9,250 nt of DNA, taken from NCBI GenBank assembly GCA_016296235.1, contig JAEDJR010000074.1, positions 1 through 9,250 on the forward strand, written 5' to 3'. Origin of the DNA: Oscillospiraceae bacterium (lineage in GTDB: Bacteria > Bacillota > Clostridia > Oscillospirales > Oscillospiraceae). Made by a program: the position numbers and the translations under genes. The notes beneath the pieces were generated by a model. The model did not search any database. It saw only the letters and a program-made list of their open reading frames with translations, and had not been told where the DNA came from. Positions 1 to 6,958 of the stretch are shown here, piece after piece (the first letter of the stretch is position 1; the number at the start of each line of letters is the position of its first letter).

Positions 1-909
1 CTGGGCGAGCTGGAGCAGAATGACGAGTTCTTTGACGAGTATCATGCCAAGTACCCGGACCGCTGCATCGGTTTTTCCGAGTACGGCGCCGACGCCAATC
101 CCCAGTATCAGAGCAGCCGGCCGGAAAAAGGCGACTACACCGAATCCTATCAGGCCGTGTACCATGAACACATCCTGGATATGATCGAGCAGCGGCCCTG
201 GCTGTGGGCCACCCATGTGTGGAATCTCTTCGATTTTGCCGCCGACGGTCGGGACGAGGGCGGCAAGCACGGTGAGAATCAGAAGGGTCTGGTGACCTTT
301 GACCGCCAGACAAAAAAGGACGCCTTCTACCTCTACAAGGCCGCCTGGAGCAAGGAGCCGGTGGTACACATCTGCGGCAGCCGGTATGTGGACCGGGCAG
401 AGGATGTGACGGAGGTGAAGGTCTACTCCAACTTCCCGGAGGTTTCCCTCTACGTAGACGGCAAGCTGTTTGCCACGGAACACGGCAAGCGGGTGTTCCA
501 ATTCCGGGTCCCCATCACCGGCGAACACACCGTGGAGGCCCGGGCCCAGGGCTATTCCAGCGTCATCCTGGTCCGCAGAGCCGCCGCCCCCAACCCCGAT
601 TACAGCATGTCCAACCGGCAGAATGTGGTCAACTGGTTTGACCAGGATGACCTGGACCCCACCTGCTATTCCGTCTCCGACCGTCTGGGCGAGATCCGGC
701 AGAATCCCGAGGCCGGCGCCATCATCGACAGGATGATGGCCCAGGGCGCCGCCAGCCGGGGCGATGTGGCCGACGCTGTCAAGGACAACCCCGCCCTGCA
801 GCGGATGATGGGCCGCATGACTCTTCTGAGCCTGCTGAAGCAGGGCGGTGCGGATCCGGAGAGCATTCAGCAGCTCAACCGCATTCTCCAGCGCATCAAA
901 AAATCCTGA
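1..909 (+). CDS. GH2 beta-glycosidase (beta-galactosidase or beta-glucuronidase), C-terminal part
   Basis: The reading frame is open from base 1, so the N-terminus lies outside the window; 302 residues are visible. They carry the end of a glycoside hydrolase family 2 TIM barrel. The segment GFSEYGADA holds the probable catalytic nucleophile, Glu27 of the fragment. It is followed by a WATHVWNLFDFA stretch and the GLVTFDRQTKKDAFYLYKAAW block typical of GH2 enzymes. An Asn-Gln-Lys triplet at residues 93-95 aligns with the NxK uronate-recognition motif of beta-glucuronidases, but similar triplets occur in related beta-galactosidases, so specificity is open. Residues about 118-195 look like a beta-sandwich of the DUF4982 kind. 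Residues about 204-302 form a helix-rich, Met-rich tail of unknown role. The enzyme would release a terminal beta-linked sugar. The GH43 gene follows 22 nt downstream, suggesting one operon. The family call is firm; the substrate is not. Confidence 0.9.
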   Translation: MGELEQNDEFFDEYHAKYPDRCIGFSEYGADANPQYQSSRPEKGDYTESYQAVYHEHILDMIEQRPWLWATHVWNLFDFAADGRDEGGKHGENQKGLVTFDRQTKKDAFYLYKAAWSKEPVVHICGSRYVDRAEDVTEVKVYSNFPEVSLYVDGKLFATEHGKRVFQFRVPITGEHTVEARAQGYSSVILVRRAAAPNPDYSMSNRQNVVNWFDQDDLDPTCYSVSDRLGEIRQNPEAGAIIDRMMAQGAASRGDVADAVKDNPALQRMMGRMTLLSLLKQGGADPESIQQLNRILQRIKKS

Positions 910-914
910 CCGTC

Positions 915-922
915 GGAAGGAG
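915..922 (+). promoter_or_regulatory. Ribosome binding site that fixes the GH43 start
   Basis: The sequence GGAAGGAG ends 9 nt before the ATG at 932. It sits in the 22-nt gap after the GH2 stop codon. It supports 932 as the start over the in-frame ATG at 848, which would overlap the GH2 gene by about 60 bases and add a tail without family similarity. Confidence 0.8.
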
Positions 923-931
923 CGTTCTGTC

Positions 932-2743
932 ATGAAACAAACCTATTGCAATCCTTTGGATTTGGGCTACCGCTACCAGCATATGAAGGAAGGCCCCCGG
1001 GTCTGCGGCTTCCGGGAGGGGGCCGATCCGACTCTGGTGAGCTTCAAGGGGTTGTACTACCTGTTTGTGTCCATGTCCGCCGGCTTCTGGTACAGTGAAG
1101 ATCTGCTGAACTGGCAGTTTCATGCCGCACCGGACCTGCTGATCTATGACTATGCCCCCGATGTGCGGCAGGTCGGCGAATATCTGTACTTCTGTGCCAG
1201 CCGCCGGAACGAAAACTGTCCCATTCTGCGCAGCGCCGATCCCCTTCACGATTCATTTACCCAGGTGTCCGCGCCCTTCGACTTCTGGGACCCGGATATT
1301 TTCTGCGACGACGACGGCCGGGTCTATTTCTACTGGGGCTGTACCAATACCGACCCCATCTACGGTGTGGAGCTGAACCCCGAGACCATGGAGCCCATAG
1401 GAGAAAAGCGGGAACTGATCTTCGGCCGGGAGACGGAGCTGGGCTATGAGCGTCCCGGAGACAACGGTGTGGTAGATTTGGAGCACAGCGTGGTCTATCA
1501 GCATCTGAAAGCCATGTTCAATCCCGCAACGCAAAAAATCGAATTCCCCGCCGGTATGGCCCAGATGGGCAACTATTCCGCCGAGGCTATGACGAAAATG
1601 TTCCTGTCCATCGGCAAACCCTATATCGAGGGCGCGTTTATGACGAAGCATCAGGGCCGGTATTATCTCCAGTACGCCTGCCCCGGCACCCAATTTAACA
1701 CCTACGCGGACGGCGTCTATGTGAGCGACAGCCCCCTGGGTCCCTTCACCCTGCAAAAAAGCAATCCCTTCTCCGCCAAGCCCGGCGGCTTCATCACCGG
1801 CGCGGGCCACGGCAGCACCATCGAAGATGCGTTTGGAAACCTCTGGCATGCCTCCACCATGCGCGTCAGCGTCAATTATGACTTCGAGCGCCGGGTGGGC
1901 CTGTTCCCCGCCGGAGTGGACCAGGACGGCGTGCTGTTCTGCAATCAGAACTTCGCCGACTATCCCATCCGAATCCCCAGCGGGAAATTTGACGCCGCTG
2001 CTTTGGAGCCGGAATGGATGCTCCTTTCCTACAAGAAGCCGGTTTCCGCCTCCTCCACGGCCCCGGGCAGCAGCCCGGAGCTGGCGGTAAACGAGGATAT
2101 CCGCACCTGGTGGAGCGCCGCCGAAAGCGCCCCCGACCAGTGGCTGGCGGTGGATCTGGGCAGTTCCCAGGATATCCGGGCCATCCAGGTAAATCTGGCC
2201 GACGAGCAAGTCGTCGTGGATTTCCCGGCGGACAGCTACGGCGACATCCGCCATACCCGTCACATAGAGCTGGAGCCGCAGCTGTCCCATTACGTCATCG
2301 AGGTCAGTGATGACGGCCTGAGCTGGCAGCTGCTCGAAAATGCGGCACGGGAATGCGTCAACGGTTACTATGAGTACCCCGATGGGGTGACCGCCCGGTT
2401 TGTCCGGGTGACCGGTGGGGCGCTTCCCTACGGACAGCCTTTGCGGATCAGCGGACTGCGGGTCTTCGGGAACGGCCAGGGCGAAAAGCCTGCCCAGGCC
2501 CGGGCATCGTCTGTCCGCCGGGGAGACCTGGATGCGGTGGTAAGCTGGCAGCCCCTTGAAAATGCCCAGGGCTGCAACGTGCGTTACGGCACTGCGCCTG
2601 ACAAGCTGTATCAGAGCTGGCTGGTCTACGACGAAAATCAGGTCGTCCTCTCCACCCTCATCAAGGGGCAGAAGTATTTCATCCGGGTGGACAGCTTCAA
2701 CGAAAACGGCGTTACCCCCGGCTGTGTGATAGAAATGGAGTGA
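932..2743 (+). CDS. Glycoside hydrolase family 43 protein with F5/8C-like and Fn3-like C-terminal domains
   Basis: This 603-residue protein has a five-bladed beta-propeller GH43 domain at residues about 1-360. The expected acidic triad is visible: Asp32 in GADPTLV (base), Asp122 in FWDPDIF (pKa modulator) and Glu233 in YIEGAFMTK (general acid). Blocks such as YFYWGC, YADGVYVSDSPLGPF and GAGHGST fit the family. GH43 members are mostly alpha-L-arabinofuranosidases, beta-xylosidases or galactanases, and the sequence alone does not choose among them. Residues about 365-512 look like a discoidin (F5/8 type C) carbohydrate-binding module, with a TWWSA stretch and a QWLAVDLGS strand. Residues about 517-603 resemble a fibronectin type III domain. 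No signal peptide is present, so it should be cytoplasmic despite modules that are common in secreted enzymes. The start is fixed by GGAAGGAG nine bases upstream. The next gene begins 4 nt after the stop. Confidence 0.9.
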   Translation: MKQTYCNPLDLGYRYQHMKEGPRVCGFREGADPTLVSFKGLYYLFVSMSAGFWYSEDLLNWQFHAAPDLLIYDYAPDVRQVGEYLYFCASRRNENCPILRSADPLHDSFTQVSAPFDFWDPDIFCDDDGRVYFYWGCTNTDPIYGVELNPETMEPIGEKRELIFGRETELGYERPGDNGVVDLEHSVVYQHLKAMFNPATQKIEFPAGMAQMGNYSAEAMTKMFLSIGKPYIEGAFMTKHQGRYYLQYACPGTQFNTYADGVYVSDSPLGPFTLQKSNPFSAKPGGFITGAGHGSTIEDAFGNLWHASTMRVSVNYDFERRVGLFPAGVDQDGVLFCNQNFADYPIRIPSGKFDAAALEPEWMLLSYKKPVSASSTAPGSSPELAVNEDIRTWWSAAESAPDQWLAVDLGSSQDIRAIQVNLADEQVVVDFPADSYGDIRHTRHIELEPQLSHYVIEVSDDGLSWQLLENAARECVNGYYEYPDGVTARFVRVTGGALPYGQPLRISGLRVFGNGQGEKPAQARASSVRRGDLDAVVSWQPLENAQGCNVRYGTAPDKLYQSWLVYDENQVVLSTLIKGQKYFIRVDSFNENGVTPGCVIEME

Positions 2744-2747
2744 GATT

Positions 2748-3596
2748 ATGACAACGCAAGCCATCCAGCAGTTTATGCTGGGAACGGTACTGAACAGCGA
2801 AAAACAGGCCCGGAACACCTTGCGCACCCTGAAGGAGGCCGGCTATGACGGAATCGAGCTGTGCGGCTTTATGATCCATCCCACCGGTCTGATGGTGCGG
2901 CTGCTGACCAAGGCTGCCGGCATGCCCACAGGCAGGGGCGGCCATCTCAACTGGCACGCCTTGGTACAGGAAGCAGACTTGCAGGTGGTAAGCCTGCACC
3001 TGGATCTGGGCACTGTGGAACGGGACGCAAAGGCAGCGGCAGAGGAGGCCAAGTCCTTTGGAACCCAGTATATCGTCATCACCGGCATGTACCGGTTTGA
3101 TTACGGCGATGAGGCTGCTGTCCGGGAGCTGACTCAGCGACTGAACGCGGCGGGCAGGGAGCTGCATGCGCAGGGTGTGGAACTGCTCTACCACAATCAC
3201 AACTGCGAGCTGCGCCGGGTCAATGACACCCAGACCGCTTATGACATCCTGCTGACGGAAACAGACCCGGCGTATGTCAATTTTGAATTCGACTCCTACT
3301 GGTTTGCAGAAGCCGGTGCGGACGCCCTTGGTTGGATGAAACGTTTAGGACCTCGCATGAAGCTCTGGCACATCAACGACCGGGGCAGCCGCGTGTCCGG
3401 TCCCTCCATGACGCCCATCCTGAAAACCGATTCCGTGGAGCTTGGGACCGGCAACCTGCCGCTGGACGCGCTGATGGAGCAAGCCAAAGCAGCGGGCGTG
3501 GAAGCAGTGATTCTGGAAAGTCACCGGAATTGGGTGGACAAAGATCCGCTAAAAAGCGCTCAGGTCAGTGCGGCATATCTGAACAGGAGAGTATGA
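2748..3596 (+). CDS. Sugar phosphate isomerase/epimerase-like TIM-barrel protein (xylose isomerase-like superfamily)
   Basis: The product has 282 residues, a normal length for the IolE/IolI/xylose-isomerase-like TIM-barrel family, whose members usually bind a divalent metal and isomerise, epimerise or dehydrate sugars and inositols. Likely metal ligands by position are Glu154 after YHNHN, Asp182 in FEFDSYW, His208 in LWHINDR and Glu257 in VILESHR. The N-terminal KEAGYDGIELCG block is also typical. There is no signal peptide, so it is cytoplasmic. GGAG at 2737-2740 lies inside the end of the GH43 gene, 7 nt before the ATG. The gap to GH43 is 4 nt and to the rhamnosidase 1 nt, so the three are very probably translated together. 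The reaction cannot be read from the sequence. It may isomerise a sugar released by the flanking hydrolases, or process an oxidised glycoside as some family members do, although no partner oxidoreductase is visible here. Confidence 0.8.
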   Translation: MTTQAIQQFMLGTVLNSEKQARNTLRTLKEAGYDGIELCGFMIHPTGLMVRLLTKAAGMPTGRGGHLNWHALVQEADLQVVSLHLDLGTVERDAKAAAEEAKSFGTQYIVITGMYRFDYGDEAAVRELTQRLNAAGRELHAQGVELLYHNHNCELRRVNDTQTAYDILLTETDPAYVNFEFDSYWFAEAGADALGWMKRLGPRMKLWHINDRGSRVSGPSMTPILKTDSVELGTGNLPLDALMEQAKAAGVEAVILESHRNWVDKDPLKSAQVSAAYLNRRV

Positions 3597-3597
3597 C

Positions 3598-5787
3598 ATG
3601 GAACTGAACAACCATTTTATCACCACGAAGCGGCCCTATGAGGAAGGCGTTGTGGAGGTGTTCCGGCAGGCAATTCCCGCCGGTGAGGTCAAACAAGCGA
3701 CGCTGTCCATCACCGCCCTGGGCGTCTATGAGGCCGAACTGGACGGCGTCAAGGTAGGCGACGCCCTTCTGACGCCGGGCTTCACCTTTTATCCCCGGGA
3801 TCTCCATTGTCAGACCTATGACGTGACGCAGATGGTACGGGACGGCTCCGTCCTGACGGTCTATCTGGGCCAGGGCTGGTACTGCGGCCGGTTCACCTTT
3901 GACAATAAGGTGCAGATCTACGGCGAGCGGCCCGCCGTCTCCTGGATTCTGACCGTGGAGGACGAGACCGGCGTGCACACCCTCTGCTCCGACGACCCCT
4001 CGGTGGAGGCTGCTGCCAGCCCCTATGAATACGCCGGTCTCTATGACGGCGAAGTTTTCCACGCCGGCGGCTTTGACCGGGAAGTTTACCCGCCGGTAAA
4101 GTTCGACGGCCCGGTGCCCGCGGTTATTGAGGAAAGCGCCATGTGCGTCCGCCTGCGGGAACAGCTGCCGGTGCAGGCTGTGACCAGACGCGGCGATGTG
4201 ACCATTCTGGACTTCGGCCAGAATTTTGCCGGCGTGCTTGAAATTGACCCGGCCCATATGAACGGTGCATCCTTGAAGCTGCGCCATGGGGAGATTCTCA
4301 ACGCCGACGGCAGCCTTTACACCGCCAACCTGCGCAAGGCCAAGGCGGAGCTGGTCTATTACAAAGGGGAAACAACGCAGAAATACCGTCCCCGATTCAC
4401 CTACATGGGCTTCCGCTACGCGGAGCTCTCCGGGGTGGAATACGAGGACGGTCTGATCACCGCCTATGCCGTCTACTCCGACATGGAGCGCACCGGCCAA
4501 TTTCAATGCGAAAACCCTCTGGTGCAGAAGCTGTACGAGAACCAGATCTGGGGCCAGAAGTCAAACTATATCGAGGTGCCCACCGACTGCCCCCAGCGGG
4601 ATGAGCGCATGGGCTACACCGGCGACGGCCATGTATTCGCCTGTACCGGCGCGTATAACTTTGATACCGAGGCATTCTGGGCCAAATTCCTCAAGGACAT
4701 CCGCTGCAGCCAGATGGATAACACCGAAGGCTATGTGGCACCCACCATTCCGGCGCCTCCGGGGAAGCAGGGCATCGGCTTTATGAGTATGCTGGGCTGG
4801 GGCAACTGTGTTTGCATCGTTCCGGAGCTGCTGTACCGGCAATACGGAACGGACCAGTACCTCAAAGAGCAGTATGACAGCATGAAGGCCTTCGTGGAAT
4901 GTGAGATCCGGCATATGGGCGGCCAAAATCTGTGGCTGGGCGTCAGTCTGGGCGACTGGCTGGCCATGGGCCGGGACGTGGCCTTTATGGCCATGCACAA
5001 CGGGCCGGTCTCCAACGCCTTTGTGGTCAACGATCTGCGGATCATGGCCTGGGCGGCGGACCATCTGGGCAAACCGGAGGATGCGGCCCGGTATGCCGCC
5101 CAACTGGAACGCAGCCGCAGCGCCTATCTCCAGGCCTTTGTCAACGGCGATGGAACCATGAAGGACGATTATCAGGGTGCCTATGTCATGGCCCTTCAAC
5201 TGGTCATCCCTAAGGGAGACCTGTGGGACAAGGTATTTGCGAAGCTGGTGGGTAAAATCAAAGCCGAGGGCATGCAGACCGGCTTCTTTGCCACGGAGCA
5301 TATCCTGCCCCTGCTGGCGGACAACGGACAGGCGCAGCTTGCCTATGACCTTCTGCTGCAGGAGGATTGCCCCGGCTGGATGTACCAGGTCCAACACGGT
5401 GCGACCACCACCTGGGAACGCTGGGACGCCCTGCGGCCCGACGGCACAGTCAACGAAACCCAGATGTCCGGAGACAATATGGTATCCTTCAACCACTATT
5501 CCTTCGGCAGCGTGGGGAAATTCTATTACCAGTACATTCTGGGCATCCAACCCGCGGAACCAGGCTTCCAAACGGTGAGAATCCGCCCCTTTGTAGACCC
5601 GCGGCTGGGCCGCGTCTCCGGAAGCTACCGCTCCCGTGCGGGAGAGATCCGTGTGTCATGGCAGGCAGCAGAGAGCAAAGCAGCAGTCTGTGTTGATACG
5701 CCGGTTCCGGCGGAGATTCTTCTCCCCGACAGTACGCTACACGCCGTCCCGGCAGGCAAATATGAACATCTGTGTTTGCTGCATTGA
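3598..5787 (+). CDS. Alpha-L-rhamnosidase, glycoside hydrolase family 78
   Basis: The 729-residue product hydrolyses terminal alpha-L-rhamnose from glycans or glycosides. The domain order matches GH78. There is an N-terminal beta-sandwich at about 18-155, with ALGVYEAELDG and a GQGWYCGRF block. A concanavalin-like domain follows at about 196-290, with LDFGQNFAG and FTYMGFRYAE. The (alpha/alpha)6 barrel runs from about 300 to 640, and a C-terminal beta domain from about 655, with VRIRPF. Catalytic residues are visible: Glu336 (general acid) in PQRDERMGYTGD, with Asp330, Asp335 and Asp343 nearby, and Glu607 (probable general base) in TTWERWD. It is shorter than many GH78 enzymes because it lacks extra N-terminal modules. 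No signal peptide is present, so it should act on imported substrate. AGGAGA at 3585-3590 lies 7 nt before the ATG, inside the end of the preceding gene. An AT-rich 119-nt spacer follows. Confidence 0.95.
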   Translation: MELNNHFITTKRPYEEGVVEVFRQAIPAGEVKQATLSITALGVYEAELDGVKVGDALLTPGFTFYPRDLHCQTYDVTQMVRDGSVLTVYLGQGWYCGRFTFDNKVQIYGERPAVSWILTVEDETGVHTLCSDDPSVEAAASPYEYAGLYDGEVFHAGGFDREVYPPVKFDGPVPAVIEESAMCVRLREQLPVQAVTRRGDVTILDFGQNFAGVLEIDPAHMNGASLKLRHGEILNADGSLYTANLRKAKAELVYYKGETTQKYRPRFTYMGFRYAELSGVEYEDGLITAYAVYSDMERTGQFQCENPLVQKLYENQIWGQKSNYIEVPTDCPQRDERMGYTGDGHVFACTGAYNFDTEAFWAKFLKDIRCSQMDNTEGYVAPTIPAPPGKQGIGFMSMLGWGNCVCIVPELLYRQYGTDQYLKEQYDSMKAFVECEIRHMGGQNLWLGVSLGDWLAMGRDVAFMAMHNGPVSNAFVVNDLRIMAWAADHLGKPEDAARYAAQLERSRSAYLQAFVNGDGTMKDDYQGAYVMALQLVIPKGDLWDKVFAKLVGKIKAEGMQTGFFATEHILPLLADNGQAQLAYDLLLQEDCPGWMYQVQHGATTTWERWDALRPDGTVNETQMSGDNMVSFNHYSFGSVGKFYYQYILGIQPAEPGFQTVRIRPFVDPRLGRVSGSYRSRAGEIRVSWQAAESKAAVCVDTPVPAEILLPDSTLHAVPAGKYEHLCLLH

Positions 5788-5906
5788 GGAAAGGCGTATT
5801 GCGGTTCCTGACAATCATAGACACAAAGCCTCTGCAATTAATTCAAAAAGAAGGAGAAAGGATAAAAGCTATCTGTTTTAGATGGTTTTTATGAAATGTG
5901 ATAACC
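5788..5906 (+). promoter_or_regulatory. AT-rich leader between the glycosidase block and the glucuronate genes
   Basis: This is the only sizeable non-coding gap in the window, and it is clearly richer in A and T than the genes. It holds an 18-nt run of purines at 5845-5862 containing AAGGAG and AAAGGA, neither of which has a start codon at usable spacing. A 6-bp inverted repeat, ATGGTT at 5882-5887 and AACCAT at 5903-5908, has a 15-nt spacer and covers the first two bases of the uxuA ATG. A weak sigma-A-like pair, TTAATT at 5838-5843 and GATAAA at 5861-5866 with 17 nt between, is possible but poor. No convincing terminator hairpin follows the rhamnosidase gene. The region is a plausible internal promoter, operator or translational control site for the uronate genes; which of these is inference. 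Confidence 0.45.
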
Positions 5907-6956
5907 ATGAAAAGTTCTTTTCGCTGGTACGGTGACAGCGATCCTGTCACCCTGCAGTATATTCGGCAGATTCCAGGTATGCGATCCGTTGTATCGGCGG
6001 TCTATGATGTAAAGCCCGGCGAGGTCTGGCCAGAGGAGAGCATCAAGCACATCGCCGACCGCTGTAAGGAAAACGGCCTGATTTTCGATGTAGTGGAGTC
6101 CATCCCCGTTACGGAGGAAATCAAACTGGGCCGGCCCGAGCGGGAACGCCATATTGAAAACTACTGTGAGTCCATCCGCCGCTGTGCAAAATACGGTGTG
6201 AAGTGCGTTACCTATAATTTTATGCCCGTGTTTGACTGGACACGGACGCAGTTGGACAAGCAGGCGGCGGACGGCTCCACCAGCCTTGTGATGTATTGGG
6301 AGCAAATGAAGGGGTTGGACCCTCTGAAGGATGATATCCATCTGCCGGGCTGGGACGCCAGCTACACCCAGGACGAGGTTCGGGGGCTCATCAGCGCTTA
6401 CGGGGAGCTGGGTGAGGAAGGCTTATGGGAGAATATTGCCTATTTCCTGAAAAAAGTCATTCCCGTGGCGGAGGAATGCGGCGTGGTCATGGCAATCCAT
6501 CCCGACGATCCCCCGTACCCCATTTTTGGCCTGCCAAGGATCATCACCTGCGAGGAAAATCTGGACCGGTTCCTGAAGATTGTGGACAGCCCCGCTAACT
6601 CCCTTTGCCTGTGTACCGGTTCTCTGGGCTGCTCTCCCGAGAACGATATTCCCGCCATGGTGCGCAAATACAGCGCCATGAACCGCATCGGCTTTATGCA
6701 CCTGCGGAATGTGAAAATTCTGCCCGATACCTCTTTTGAGGAATCCGGTCACCTGACAAGCCACGGCAGTCTGGATATGAACGCCATCGTCAAGGCGCTT
6801 GTGGAGACAGGCTTCGACGGCTACTTCCGTCCGGATCATGGCCGCATGATCTGGGGAGAGACAGGCAAGCCCGGTTACGGCCTGTACGACCGTGCTCTGG
6901 GCAGCGCCTATCTGAACGGGCTGATCGAAGCCAATGGCGGTGTGATTGAGGAGTAA
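5907..6956 (+). CDS. uxuA: D-mannonate dehydratase
   Basis: The 349-residue enzyme dehydrates D-mannonate to 2-keto-3-deoxy-D-gluconate, the third step of glucuronate breakdown, in the cytoplasm. The N-terminus FRWYGDSDPVTLQYIRQIPG is characteristic of UxuA. Metal ligands expected for this family are seen as His198 in AIHPDDPPYP, Cys236 in CTGS, His265 in HLRNVK and Asp310 in RPDHGR, next to His311. The length fits the short Gram-positive form and not the longer E. coli form. I chose ATG 5907 because homologues begin Met-Lys-x-x-Phe-Arg-Trp-Tyr-Gly; an in-frame GTG at 5898 would add three residues. Neither start has a good Shine-Dalgarno site, and an inverted repeat overlaps the ATG, which is unusual beside the strong sites of the neighbours. 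The stop is 2 nt before uxaC, with which it is probably co-transcribed. Confidence 0.95.
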   Translation: MKSSFRWYGDSDPVTLQYIRQIPGMRSVVSAVYDVKPGEVWPEESIKHIADRCKENGLIFDVVESIPVTEEIKLGRPERERHIENYCESIRRCAKYGVKCVTYNFMPVFDWTRTQLDKQAADGSTSLVMYWEQMKGLDPLKDDIHLPGWDASYTQDEVRGLISAYGELGEEGLWENIAYFLKKVIPVAEECGVVMAIHPDDPPYPIFGLPRIITCEENLDRFLKIVDSPANSLCLCTGSLGCSPENDIPAMVRKYSAMNRIGFMHLRNVKILPDTSFEESGHLTSHGSLDMNAIVKALVETGFDGYFRPDHGRMIWGETGKPGYGLYDRALGSAYLNGLIEANGGVIEE

Positions 6957-6958
6957 AA

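Noticed and set aside
848..931. Upstream in-frame start that would extend the GH43 protein by 28 residues
   Set aside because: It overlaps the end of the GH2 gene and gives a Ser/Arg-rich extension unlike the family. The ATG at 932 has a strong ribosome binding site and a typical GH43 N-terminus.
1253..2827. Long open frame (524 codons) on the minus strand opposite the GH43 gene
   Set aside because: The plus strand encodes a clear GH43 protein with its catalytic triad. The minus-strand product shows no recognisable family motifs and is a typical shadow of GC-rich coding sequence.
4561..5571. Minus-strand open frame (336 codons) opposite the rhamnosidase gene
   Set aside because: It is antisense to the GH78 catalytic domain and has no recognisable motifs; treated as a shadow.
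5787..5809. Possible terminator hairpin after the rhamnosidase gene (AGGAA and TTCCT arms)
   Set aside because: The stem is only 5 bp with a 13-nt loop and no run of T follows, so it does not look like an intrinsic terminator.
5892..5907. Possible catabolite-repression (cre) site near the uxuA start
   Set aside because: The stretch starts with TGAAA but the central CG and the right half of the cre consensus do not match.
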